This document shows positions 1-9,335 of a stretch of 64,000 nucleotides of DNA, piece by piece. Within the stretch, counting starts at the first letter, position 1; each line of letters begins with the position of its first letter. The notes beneath the pieces were generated by a model that saw only the letters and a list, made by a program, of their open reading frames with translations, had not been told where the DNA came from and ran no database searches. The stretch is from Diplolepis rosae (lineage: Eukaryota; Arthropoda; Insecta; Hymenoptera; Diplolepididae). The stretch lies in NCBI GenBank assembly GCA_030998225.1, contig JAPYXD010000045.1:1426001-1490000 (forward strand), written 5' to 3'. Both the position numbers and the translations under genes were made by a program.

Positions 1-1594
1 ATTGTTTCGATCTGCACTTTCAGGCAGAAGTAAAGGACAATGATTGTTTCGCAAGATGCCTATATTGTCCGTGTATGTATAAGTCTTCAAAAGACTCTCA
101 TTCGTTTTATTAATTTCTATATTTGTGGAACCCTGACACATTTGTCTTTTGTCTATCCTTTCAATAATTTTTTGAAGATCTTCTATAGACTGCAGTTTGT
201 TGGTTTCCAGTCCAAAACTTGTGTGTTCTATATGTTTGCTATTTATGGTTATGGCCATGAACATATTTTCGTCAATGGTGATATTTTTGTGACAAGCAGA
301 ATCTAACTGTCCATTCTTTCTTTTTACTCCAATCATTCTGACAAAAGCCAGACCTTCGTTTTGTTTCCAGGATACGTTTGTCCTAAGCCACGAAATAGGC
401 ATACGGACATTTTTGCCATTTTCAGCAATCTGCTTAAACAAAAGTGCCAACGGATTTGATCGGTCTGGTACATCTGCACACTGTTTACTTGATCCATTTG
501 GTAATTTGCAATCGTCTTTATCAGTTTGCTCAACACAATTTTCTGTTTTAGTGTCATCTTTGTAATCAGTAGCTTTTCCTTTAACTGAATCTGTCTTATT
601 TTGAACAATTTCTTCTTGGACCTCGAAACTTTCTGTTTTAATCTCCTTTTGCCTTTTGGACGTTGTTGGTTATTCATCCGCTTTATTCTCTAGATTCCGC
701 TTCGTTGGCAATTTTCGTGACTCTTTTTTAAGCTTTTCGTCTCGTCCCAGATGTAGTGTCGGTACGGTTCTTTCCCGTAGTCGGGGCTTTTTAAACGGAG
801 TCTACAAAAAAATAGTTTATTTGAGACGTTTTTATAAAAATATAACAAGTATATTTTTCACTTGGAGTAAGAAGAATTATTAATACCATTCATACGTATT
901 ACACATTCTCAAATTCAAATTGCCAATCTAAAATAGAATGAAAAAAGAATATGATGAAATTATTTTCAGCAATTTACAAATTATGAATAGAAAATATATA
1001 TTATATTTTAGACCTGAAGGTATTATTATTTATTTCAACTATTGCAAATATGACGGTACATATCTCTCGGCCTTTTTGATATAACTTGAAAAAGTACTCG
1101 ATTTTTTTTAACTATAAAAATAATCACTAATTTTATTCTTCGAGTTCATATTTAAACTTGGAAATTTCGGTTGATCTTATTTTAAATTTAAATTTAAATT
1201 AAATGTTTTCAGTCAAATGTGAATCATATCTGTAATAATATAGTTTCACGTTAAATTCTGTTAGCAAATCCGGTGGGATTGTGAATTAGAAGTACACAAT
1301 AAACAAAACAATATACAACAGAGAAAATAAATACGAAAAATACATACCGTTCCCAAAACAATTCCGTCAGGACCAATAATTTTTCTTTCGCGGATGATGT
1401 CACTTTCAGCAAAATATTTGTCACAAACTGCTTGACCTTCTTTAACTTCGATATCGTCTCTTGAAATTGCGCGTTGCCATTTTTTAATTAAATTTTTATC
1501 TTTTGGCACATAAAAAAATCGACAAAGTTTGCTCCTCCGAACTCCGTTTCTTTTTGAAGCCAGAATAACACTTCACGGCAATACACTTCACCAT
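1..1594 (-). pseudogene. THAP-domain protein gene, broken, 3' end outside window
   Basis: THAP proteins are zinc-dependent DNA-binding proteins. Exon 1 (1594 to 1348) starts MVKCIAVKC, giving the first C-x4-C zinc pair, followed by a PKDKNLIKKW segment typical of THAP domains and then AVCDKYF. Exon 2 (801 to 1) carries TVPTLHL, matching the conserved AVPT box that closes the domain, then a charged linker and about 200 residues ending in NNHCPLLLPES. Splicing from a GTATGT donor (1347) to a TTTTTTTGTAG acceptor (802) keeps the frame. Lesions: an A7 run at 1512-1518 has one base too many for the THAP frame; an in-frame stop lies at 670-672; and the last zinc ligand His is Tyr (codon 1414-1416). 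Beyond the THAP domain I do not recognise the protein. It could be a host gene, a domesticated transposase, or a P-like element. Sequencing error in the A-run is possible, but three lesions favour a pseudogene. Confidence 0.72.
802..1347 (-). other. Inferred intron of the THAP gene
   Basis: This 546-base interval separates the two THAP coding blocks. On the minus strand it starts GTATGT and ends in a T-rich tract plus TAG. It is very AT-rich and closed in the THAP frame. Joining its flanks continues the reading frame from the zinc-finger half to the AVPT-like box, which is the main support. Confidence 0.65.
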
Positions 1595-1818
1595 TTTTTA
1601 TTGTTTTTTACATCCTTACACCAAAAAACGATTCACTTTACTTTTCCAACAAATAACTATTAAATAACAAAAAACCTCGAATCTTTACTGTTTTGCCAAG
1701 CGTTTGGCACTTAGTCGTCCCTAAAGCTTATCAGCGCCGCGCTCGCTCACTTTAAGTACAAATGCGCCCGCCAGTCAAAAGTCAGCCCACTTTTAGTTTT
1801 AAGTTGCAGAGGGCTGGT

Positions 1819-2563
1819 TGACCTTCGTAATACACAGAAAAAACTTCGCATATTGTACACATGCATTCGTACTCAGTGACTCAAAAAACTCTCAAGTACA
1901 GAATTTTAGAGACCAATACTGTTTTCCCCGTAAATTTCAGTTCGCCATTTTAAAACGGCTGGCCATCTTGTAAATGAAAAAGTCAATCTTGCGACCCCAT
2001 TTTCGTAATTAGCAATTCCGGAACCCCCGAGTAAGAGTTTTTAGAGAGCAAAATCGTTTAATTTCGTAAATTTCGAACGGCCATTTTGAATCCACCATCT
2101 TAGAAATGGAAATGTCAATTTCCTGACTGTAAATTCTTATTCACAGACCATCAAAACCCGCAAGATCAAATTTTCAAGATAAATTTTCGAATGCAAAATG
2201 GTATGCACCAAAGAATCAATGTGAATGCTCATAAGGTTGTTCGGATAAATGTCAAAACTTGATATGGCAGTATCTTTGTGAAAAGAAATCGCTCGTGACT
2301 GTTTAATAGCGCATTTTGATGGGAAAGAGTAGTGCTAAATGATGTCATTTGAGTAAAAACCAAAAAAATTTCTTGCGCCCTGTACATAACCTCAAAAGTA
2401 GCGAAAAACCCCATTTTTCGAGCACGTAACCTCAAACATCACAAAATCCTGACGTGATAGGCTGATTCTGATTCTGGATTCGGATTTTACGTCAAAAATT
2501 ACTCCGGAAACGACCTATAGCTTTTCAACAACGAATACAAACCCATTATTTGCAGACCTGTGT
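1819..2563. repeat. Single-arm copy of the palindromic element at 28289-29616
   Basis: This stretch aligns closely with the centre and right arm of the palindromic element at 28.3-29.6 kb, from the AATACACAGAAAAAACTTCG region to the terminal TGCAGACCTGTGTAAT. The left arm is absent. Either it was lost or this is the ancestral unit from which the palindrome formed. No coding potential. It lies just upstream of the THAP gene start. Confidence 0.75.
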
Positions 2564-3623
2564 AATGTATTTATTTTCAAGGTTATACCAAACAGAAAGG
2601 CCACCTAACTTTATTTGAAATTTTACATTCCTTTAAGATAATACTACCTCTTCCATGGAATACGATCAAAATAAATTCAACATAAATATCATTGTATTTC
2701 TGATCTAAAAAAAATTTTTAACCAGCCTAGTTACAACGAAAACCTCACGATAAGGAATTTCATTTTCTATAATTATCTCTCTCCTAACTAAATTTTTTTT
2801 CTAATTGCTGATCACAGTAGTTTATTTCTTCCTATGCAATATCTATACAAAACAATTAATTAATATTGAAAGATTTACAATAACGAATTATTTTTATTGA
2901 TATATAACCTATATGTAACATATGTTTCCATATTTCCGTATTCATCTTCCTCAACCTCATTTCTACTATGTCATTACAATTACAAAACCCACACAGGTAA
3001 ATTCCAGATTTTCACATCTTTATTTCAACTATATTATATTTCTGATTTGAATACTTCGAAATGTGCTCGGTCGATAATAATAGTCAGAACAAGTAATACT
3101 AAAACATCACAGCTTTCTCTATATTCTCAATATCCTTTGTTCGTTTTTGAGGATATTAACCATGGAGACTAGATATAAGGAGACCAATCTCTTAAGGCGC
3201 CAGATAACAAAGTGCGAGTACAGTGCGAGCGTTACCGCTCGCGCGGGTGCGGATTGTGCATCACGCGTGCATTCACCACGCCACGCAGATGCGTCATCAT
3301 ATGCGTCGCATATCACCAGCACGTAGTGAAGTTCGCATTTGTGACGGTGAAAATCGAGCTTCATGCGTCTCGTATAATTTAAAATTATTTCCAAAATATT
3401 AATCATAATAAGAAATAAAAATACATAATGTACTTGAAAACATTATAATTAAAGTTGAAAACCGATATTATGTTAATACATACGGGCAATGCATAAATGT
3501 TTGTTATATATCAAATAAATCTCAATAAACATTGTATAAAGTGTTCAATATACTTAAATAACGACGAACGCGAACATTTTTTTAGTGCTGATAAATAAGT
3601 AGTTTCCTATATTACTACAGTTA
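2564..3623. other. No gene seen; contains a CpG-rich patch
   Basis: Mostly AT-rich sequence without recognisable coding. At about 3198-3370 the composition changes sharply, with many CpGs and alternating GCG/CGC words. The flanks return to AT-rich sequence. The patch could be the end of an unidentified transposon or a promoter fragment. Confidence 0.4.
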
Positions 3624-3859
3624 CAGTAAAACCTCGTTTATCGGGACATTCATTTATCGGGATCTTGCGAACTCATTTATCGGGACATTTTGTTCCGGCT
3701 CCAACCACCACTCCTTGTACATAGTCACATGAAGTGGGGTAACAACAATAGTCATGTCAACCCATCATGAGGTTGTAGGTGGTAGTGGGGGCCCCCTCCA
3801 AATTCCGATAAACGAGGTGTTTACATTTTAAGGGCGTCCCGATAAATGAGGTTTTACTG
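3624..3859. mobile_element. pogo/Tigger-type MITE
   Basis: A 236-base element with near-perfect terminal inverted repeats starting CAGTAAAACCTCGTTTATCG, flanked on both sides by TA (3622-3623 and 3860-3861). The CAGT start, TA target and a TIR rich in TTATCGGGA resemble pogo-like MITEs. The left end has extra direct copies of TTTATCGGGA at 3651-3686, possibly subterminal transposase sites. No ORF. Confidence 0.85.
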
Positions 3860-4554
3860 TATACATTTGAAATATAATAAGTATTCAACTTATGGTTGAA
3901 TCATAATGAACAGAAAAATATTTTTAGCACTAAACAAATAGTACATTTTCTTATATTATTAGAGTTATTTAGTGATGCCGGTCAACGCGTGGTCAACTTT
4001 ACATTGTGGCTTGTACTTTTAAAATAACAAAAACCACATGTCAGACTAACAAACTTTAAGAATAAATATTAATTACCTTACGCGAACTGAATCCACTGAA
4101 TGCACTAAAACTATTATCATGAAAATGACGTGAAAAAAACTGATTATGAACGACCTAGCCTAACCAACAGAAAGAAACGCCATGTTGAAGTTTATTCCAA
4201 TCATGTGATCACGCAGGAATATTATAATGAGATGAAATAAATTGAAAAAAAATTTCAAAATAGTAAAAGTAACTTAAACTTTAATTGTAAAATGTCTAAC
4301 TTGTGAACATTCGATATTTAAATAAGTCTGTCGATATTGGTAAACTAAAAATATACTTACAAAATTCAAATTTATATTCCAGGAATTTTTCATATTTCCT
4401 TTTGTCTGCAGGAAATTATTAACATCAATTATTTAATTATTATTAATATTAAATAAATAAAATAAATACAATAGTCTTTAAATTATTAACACAAATTAAC
4501 AGTTTTATTATCAAAAAAAGATCTTATATCAATAATATTTAATATATAAAGGAT
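3860..4554. other. No gene seen
   Basis: AT-rich sequence with no open frame of note, no repeat shared with the rest of the window and no recognisable element ends. Confidence 0.4.
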
Positions 4555-4700
4555 TTGAAAATCTTTCTGTGGAAAAAAAGACGCTTTCGACTGTGCTGGG
4601 ATTGGAGCCCAAGTCTTTCAATTGCCGGTCGACTGGTCTAACACTAAGCTTCACAGGCGTCCGACATCTAATTCTCCACAGGAAGATCTCTTTATATCGC
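4555..4700 (-). repeat. tRNA-derived (SINE-like) repeat
   Basis: On the minus strand the sequence reads like the body of a tRNA gene: an A-box-like AAGCTTAGTGTTAGACC, then a B-box-like GGGCTCCAATCCCAGC about 40 bases later. It continues into GAAAGCGTC, a T-run and AGAAAGATTT. A related copy lies at 51300-51420 on the other strand. Acceptor-stem pairing is not evident, so this is a tRNA-derived repeat or tRNA pseudogene, not a working tRNA. Confidence 0.5.
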
Positions 4701-4730
4701 CAAGTGGCTCTGTCTTGCGGCTGTAAATTT

Positions 4731-5030
4731 ATTTCAAATTAATTAGGTGAGTTTGAAATTTTTATCACTGCCTACATTATCGGAGGTTCAATAGTCGCGT
4801 ATCAGATGGGATACGTTGTCGAAAGGTGTCCACGTAGACAATTTCAAACTCTTATATCGATTTTCAAATTCTTTAAATATTTTAATTTATTGCATTATTT
4901 GCGTTATAAGAGTTTAAAATTGTCTACGAGGATACCTGTCGACAACGTATCCTATCTGATAAGCGACTAGTGAACCTCCGATAATGTAGGCAGTGACAAA
5001 GATTTCAAACTCACCTAATTAATTTGAAAT
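4731..5030. mobile_element. Foldback MITE with long inverted repeats
   Basis: A 300-base element whose halves are inverted copies. Both ends carry ATTTCAAATTAATTAGGTGA and, further in, CACTGCCTACATTATCGGAGG and a segment with ACAACGTATC. The centre (about 4855-4915) is unpaired AT-rich sequence. It sits next to the tRNA-derived repeat, and the second tRNA-derived copy (51300) is joined to the same TTCAAATTAATTAGG end, so the two modules may belong to one composite family. Confidence 0.8.
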
Positions 5031-5195
5031 ATTTAATATATATATATATATCAATTATTATTTAATATTTTGATTGTTCACGAGCTGAAATATGGCTAGT
5101 GAGATGGATACAAAGTCATTTTAGAGAAAAAACCTCTCATTTTTGCGAATAACTAATGGATATGGCAGTTTTGTTTGAGATTTTGTTGATAACAA

Positions 5196-5498
5196 TTGAA
5201 GGGCCGAATTCTATAATCAGATGTGCGCGCTAGCCGGCTCAGCGTACGCCTGAGAGCATGCAACCTTTGCTCGACGTAATTTGATGCCAATCGACGTTAT
5301 GATTTATATATTTTTTAAAAAAACATTAGAGGAAAACTTCCCGTTCACAAGTTTTACGTGAGCGTAATTCTTCATAATAATTTTGCTCACCAAAATTGCT
5401 TTTTTTAGCAATGGGCGTCAAGCGTAGGTTGCATACTCTCATGGGCGCACCGATCCGGCTCGCGCGCATATCTGGTTATAGAATCCGGCCTTTCAATT
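5196..5498. mobile_element. MITE with GGCCGAATTCTATAA ends
   Basis: The terminal inverted repeats pair GGCCGAATTCTATAATCAGA on the left with its near-complement on the right, and the pairing continues through CpG-rich GCGCGC and GCCGG. The repeats extend outward over AATTGAA. The AT-rich interior has no ORF. The ends are much more GC-rich than the surroundings. Confidence 0.75.
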
Positions 5499-5607
5499 AT
5501 CAATTAAAGTTGTTGGTTCGTATTCCTATGAAAATATCGACATAAAGCTATTTGTAACAAAATTAATTAAAAAGATGAGTGTTAAACACCGAAAAAGCGT
5601 TTAAGGT

Positions 5608-5854
5608 AGAAATTAATAAACCCGTTAATATGTATGAAGATAATTCTGGCGCTGTAAGTATTGCGAAATACTGAAATTTTACTAAAAAATCAAAGTACAT
5701 TGAAGTATACTATCATTTTGTAAATGAGAATTATGAAAAGGGTTTGATTGATGTTGTAGAAGTAAGTTCTGATAAAAATGTAGCAGATATATTAACGAAA
5801 GCTCTTGGGCGAGTAAGGTTCAAAAAATTGAGAAGTTTATTGAATTTAATTTAA
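5608..5854 (+). pseudogene. Ty1/copia pol C-terminal (RNase H) relic
   Basis: The frame encodes a copia RNase H C-terminus: YEDNSGAVSIAK, then after one in-frame stop KSKYIEVYYHF and NVADILTKAL, ending LRSLLNLI before a stop. In copia elements this block closes pol just before the polypurine tract. Here a purine-rich AAGGAGGCG and a TGTTAG LTR start follow within 45 bases. The rest of pol is missing upstream, so this is a 3' truncated relic. Confidence 0.8.
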
Positions 5855-5895
5855 AGAAATATTGAAATTGCGCACAACATAAATGTAAGGAGGCG

Positions 5896-6230
5896 TGTTA
5901 GAATATGAGGTACATTTATGTAAGTGTGTGTGAGAGAGAGAATGTGTGCGCAGCGCCATATTACCAACCAACAGACATACCACAGCATGACCTGGGAAAC
6001 AATACCTCCGGACATCCTAAAGGATATCAAAATGAGTCTGGGTCACATTCCCAGACAGCAGAAACAATAACAGGAGCTGAAGAAGAGTTTGTACGAGCGC
6101 ATCGGTGGAATGAATAGTAAATTACATTTTTTAATTCATTCTGTAGATCTGTAAACTCCTGATACCATAAGCTTAACAGAAACTGTATTTAAACATTATT
6201 TTTGCATTATACTGACCGCCTGAATTACTA
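5896..6230 (+). mobile_element. copia LTR fragment
   Basis: Begins TGTTAGAATATGAGG immediately after a polypurine-like AAGGAGGCG and the copia pol tail, the expected position of a 3' LTR. The far end is not defined by any matching copy in the window, so the right boundary is a guess. Includes a GA-repeat run and a short open frame of no evident meaning. Confidence 0.45.
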
Positions 6231-6407
6231 ATGGATAAGTTTGAAACTTTCATAGATGCAATAATAGCACTTTTTGTGTATTATGGAGGCTTAGGATCTT
6301 ACTTATTGTCCATTTCAATGTTCCTAATTATAATTTATATTATAAAGTTGTAAAATTTGACGAAAAAAGTAGCACTTCTTGAGGCTTTATTTACATTTTT
6401 TGATCTT

Positions 6408-6955
6408 CCCTAGCGGACCCGGCTGAGAGAACGGTCATAGAATACTCTGACTGTTCTCTGAACGTTCTCTAACCTCGCATTATTATGGCTAAGAACGATA
6501 AAAAAACATTTAAAACATTGCAATTATGATTCTGCGATCAAATTTGAATTAGCAGGTGTAGGAATAAATACAATAATTTTATTATTCAGGGATAAAAACT
6601 AGATACACATCATATACCTGTCATTGAAGGCAGTGCAGTGGTTCACAATTGGCGAAACGTCTCCACCGTGAAGGTTTAATATTGGTGGAGACGTTCCGCA
6701 AATCTTGAACCACTGCACTGCCTTCAATGACAGGTACATGATGTATTCCTAGTTTTTATCGCTGAAAAATAAGATAATTGTATTTATTGCTTCACCTTCT
6801 AATCCAAATTTCGCCACAGAATCATAATTGCAAAACTTTTAATGTCTTTTTTACCGTTCTTAGCCATAATAGTGCGGGGTCAGAGAACGGTCAGAGAACA
6901 GTCAGAGAACGGTCAGAGTATTCTATGACCGTTCTCTCAACCGGTCCCGCTAGGG
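6408..6955. mobile_element. CCCTAGCG-family MITE, complete copy
   Basis: A 548-base palindromic element starting CCCTAGCGGACCCGG and ending in the inverse. Inside the right end are four direct copies of an 11-12-base motif (GTCAGAGAACG), with degenerate partners on the left, followed by an AT-rich arm and a core hairpin with CTGTCATTGAAGGCAGTGCA. Related copies are at 22306-22918 and 54126-54440. No ORF. Confidence 0.85.
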
Positions 6956-6969
6956 TTCATCAGGTGAAG

Positions 6970-7648
6970 GAGATTCCTAACAAAAATGATTGATTGTTTG
7001 ATCTAGTATTTACAAACATTCTAGGAATTGTATCAAGAGTTCCACCTCCCATTTTTCCCGAGGATAGTTATCACTCTGCATTAATAGACAGTATACTTTG
7101 TTCCGATAATTTAGCACATGCTAACATACAGAATAATAAATATTTTGTACGATACAATTTCGAGAAAGTTAACGGAAATGCATTGCATGAGTGCCTATTT
7201 AACACTAACTGGTCAGCAGTAATGCATTGCTTGGAGGTGGATACTGCGTATGACATGCTGTATAAATTAACTTATGAACATATAAGCTATCGAGAGCGAG
7301 TACAAAGAGGCCTATAAAAGCGGCGCATACTGAATTCACTAATGAAGTGGAAAAGAACGTTTTATTTTCACAAAACACTTTTTGTAAAAAGAAGTTAACA
7401 ACCCAAGTTAGGAATCAAGAATACCGGGTTTAATGCATTTTAATAATGTTGAATATTCACTAATATCTTATCTATCTGATCGTAAGAATATTGTTCAATA
7501 TAGCGGACATCCATCTTATCCATTTACGCCTTGATGTAGGGTACTCCATAGTTCAAATCTTGGTCCATTGCTTTTCATAGTTTACATCAATAATTTTTTA
7601 TCAATACTTCATTGTTATCACCTTTTGTATGCAAATGATGTGAAACTA
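6970..7648 (+). pseudogene. Jockey-like LINE relic, 5' part
   Basis: An open frame at 6994-7317 starts with a DLVFTNI motif and has EDSYHSALI, matching the C-terminus of a non-LTR endonuclease (the SDH-type motif). Further on, frame-shifted remnants match the reverse transcriptase: a YLSDRKNIV segment, LGPLLFIVYINN, and LLYANDVKLL in place of the LLYADDVKL box. The catalytic second Asp is replaced by Asn-Asp, and stops are present. The sequence is cut by a mariner exactly after this motif and resumes at 8750. Confidence 0.75.
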
Positions 7649-8747
7649 TTGGGTTGGCAACAAAGTCATTTCGTATTTCTTCTTGATTTTCAAAGCAAAT
7701 TTATTAATACAAATAACAAACATTAACGAATTATTTATTAATCATTCTGTTCGATGACCTTTTGCCATCTTTCAGTCATCTTCATAATTCCGCTTTCGTA
7801 GAAAGTTTGGTTCTTAACGGCAAAAAACTGAATCAACTCATTTTTGACAGCCTCATTTAAATCGAATGTTTTTCCATTCAAATGGTTTTGAAGTGTACGT
7901 AATAAATGATAATCGGATGGTGCAAGGTCAGGACTATACGGTGGATGAGGCATCACTTCCCAGCCTAACTCCAATAATTTTTTGCGTTTCATGTATGTGG
8001 TCTGGCGTTATCTTGATGGAAGATAACGCCTTTACGAGTTGCCAGTTCTGGCCGCTTTTCCTTTATTTCTTTGCCCAATTTCATTAACTGGCGACAGTAG
8101 ACATTCGAATTGATGGTTCGGTTTCTTGGGAGCAGCTTAAAATAAACAATACCTTTGAAATCCCACCAAACACTCAGATAAACTTCTTTTGATGAATATC
8201 GGCTTTTGATGTCGATTATGCAGGCTCGTCTCGCTTTTTCTATGATCTTTTTCGCACGACGTTACCGTAAACAACCCATTTTTCATAGCCCTTTATGATT
8301 CGCTTTCAAAATTGATCGGTTTTGTTACGTTTCAGCAGTGAATCGCAGGTGGAAATTCGTTTGGTAAGTTGAATTTCGTTTAATTTGTGAGGAATCCAAA
8401 TATCGAGCTTATTAACGTAACCAAGTTGTTTTAAATGTCTTTCAACGCATGTATGTAATATTTTGAGCTTCTCTGCGACCTTTCGTGTCGTATTACGTCG
8501 GTTATTTTCTATCATTGCTTTTATTTTGTGGTCGTCAACTTCAGTTGACCGTCTGGAATCTCCATTTCAAATCAATGCAAAACAATAAATAAACAATAAA
8601 ACTTGAAACTTTTTTTCACTGAATAATATATGAAAGGTCCGCTGTCAAATACCATATACGGTCTGAAGTTTGCAATGGAGAAGAATGACTTCGAATGCAT
8701 AAAGTCGTCTAGCGGAAAAAAGCAAAATGACTTTTTTGCCAGCCCAA
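7649..8747 (-). mobile_element. mariner element inserted in a LINE
   Basis: Terminal inverted repeats TTGGGTTGGCAACAAAGTCA (left) and TTGGGCTGGCAAAAAAGTCA (right, inverted) flanked by TA at 7647-7648 and 8748-8749. The 1099-base length is slightly short of a full mariner. The TIR resembles mellifera-subfamily mariners. It interrupts LINE reverse transcriptase just after the metal-binding box, so it is younger than that LINE. Confidence 0.92.
7738..8515 (-). pseudogene. mariner transposase, decayed
   Basis: The C-terminal frame (7992 to 7738) holds HPPYSPDLAPSDYHL, the region of the third catalytic Asp of a DD34D transposase, and ends normally. The N-terminal side (8515 to 8306) has the DNA-binding part, including the WIPHKL (WVPHEL-type) motif and LLKRNK. 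Between them the frame shifts and stops several times, and the blocks around the first two Asp residues are badly decayed. Not functional. Confidence 0.85.
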
Positions 8748-8749
8748 TA

Positions 8750-9335
8750 TATTTACCAACAGGCAACAGAGAATCTTGTAACTCAATACATATTCGTGCG
8801 ATGGTGAAATGCAAATTCACTGAAACTGAACGCATTTAAATGTAAAATTAAGTCACAAAAAAAACTCAGTATTACTTTTCCCATACTCAGTGAAGGGGCA
8901 AATTTTTGAGAAAGTAAATGTTTCACAAGACCTTGGAGTCATTTTTGACAGTCGCATTAGATTTAAATCTCATATGGAAAATCTATAATAGTAGATACGA
9001 TTGACAAAAGATTAGGATTGCTAATGAGAACCTGCAGGCTATTCAAGGAGTCATCTCCTATTAGAACTCTTTACGGCACGCTAATCTTGACAAAGCTAGA
9101 TCACGCTTCTGTTATTCGGTCCCATCACATCAAAAAGTACATCCAATCTATTCAGAACTGTCAAAGACGATTCTTGAAATTTTTAGTTTGGAAAGAAATA
9201 GTAGATATCCCCGTCGTGATTTTGATCGTGACTGTCTTAGCGACAGATTTGGAGTTTGGAGTCTGGAGGACAGACTCAAGTATTCAAATATTTTATTACA
9301 AAATTCCGGAAACTGTCAAAGAACGCATGAGTTGA
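8750..9335 (+). pseudogene. Jockey-like LINE relic, 3' part
   Basis: Continues the LINE interrupted by the mariner. Visible blocks include DLGVIFDSRIRFKSH, RLGLLMRTCR and SPIRTLYGT, then QNCQRRFLKFL. These match the post-RT thumb region of Jockey/CR1-type reverse transcriptases. Several frame changes and stops. The likely 3' end lies near 9335; no clear poly(A) tail was seen. Confidence 0.7.

Noticed and set aside
40..306. Plus-strand open frame at the window start
   Set aside because: It is the antisense of the THAP exon 2 frame, which has the family motifs.
4555..4700. Functional tRNA gene
   Set aside because: Box A and B-like words are present, but acceptor-stem pairing and anticodon-arm structure are not visible.
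7866..8087. Open plus-strand frame within the mariner
   Set aside because: Antisense of the transposase C-terminus; no motifs of its own.
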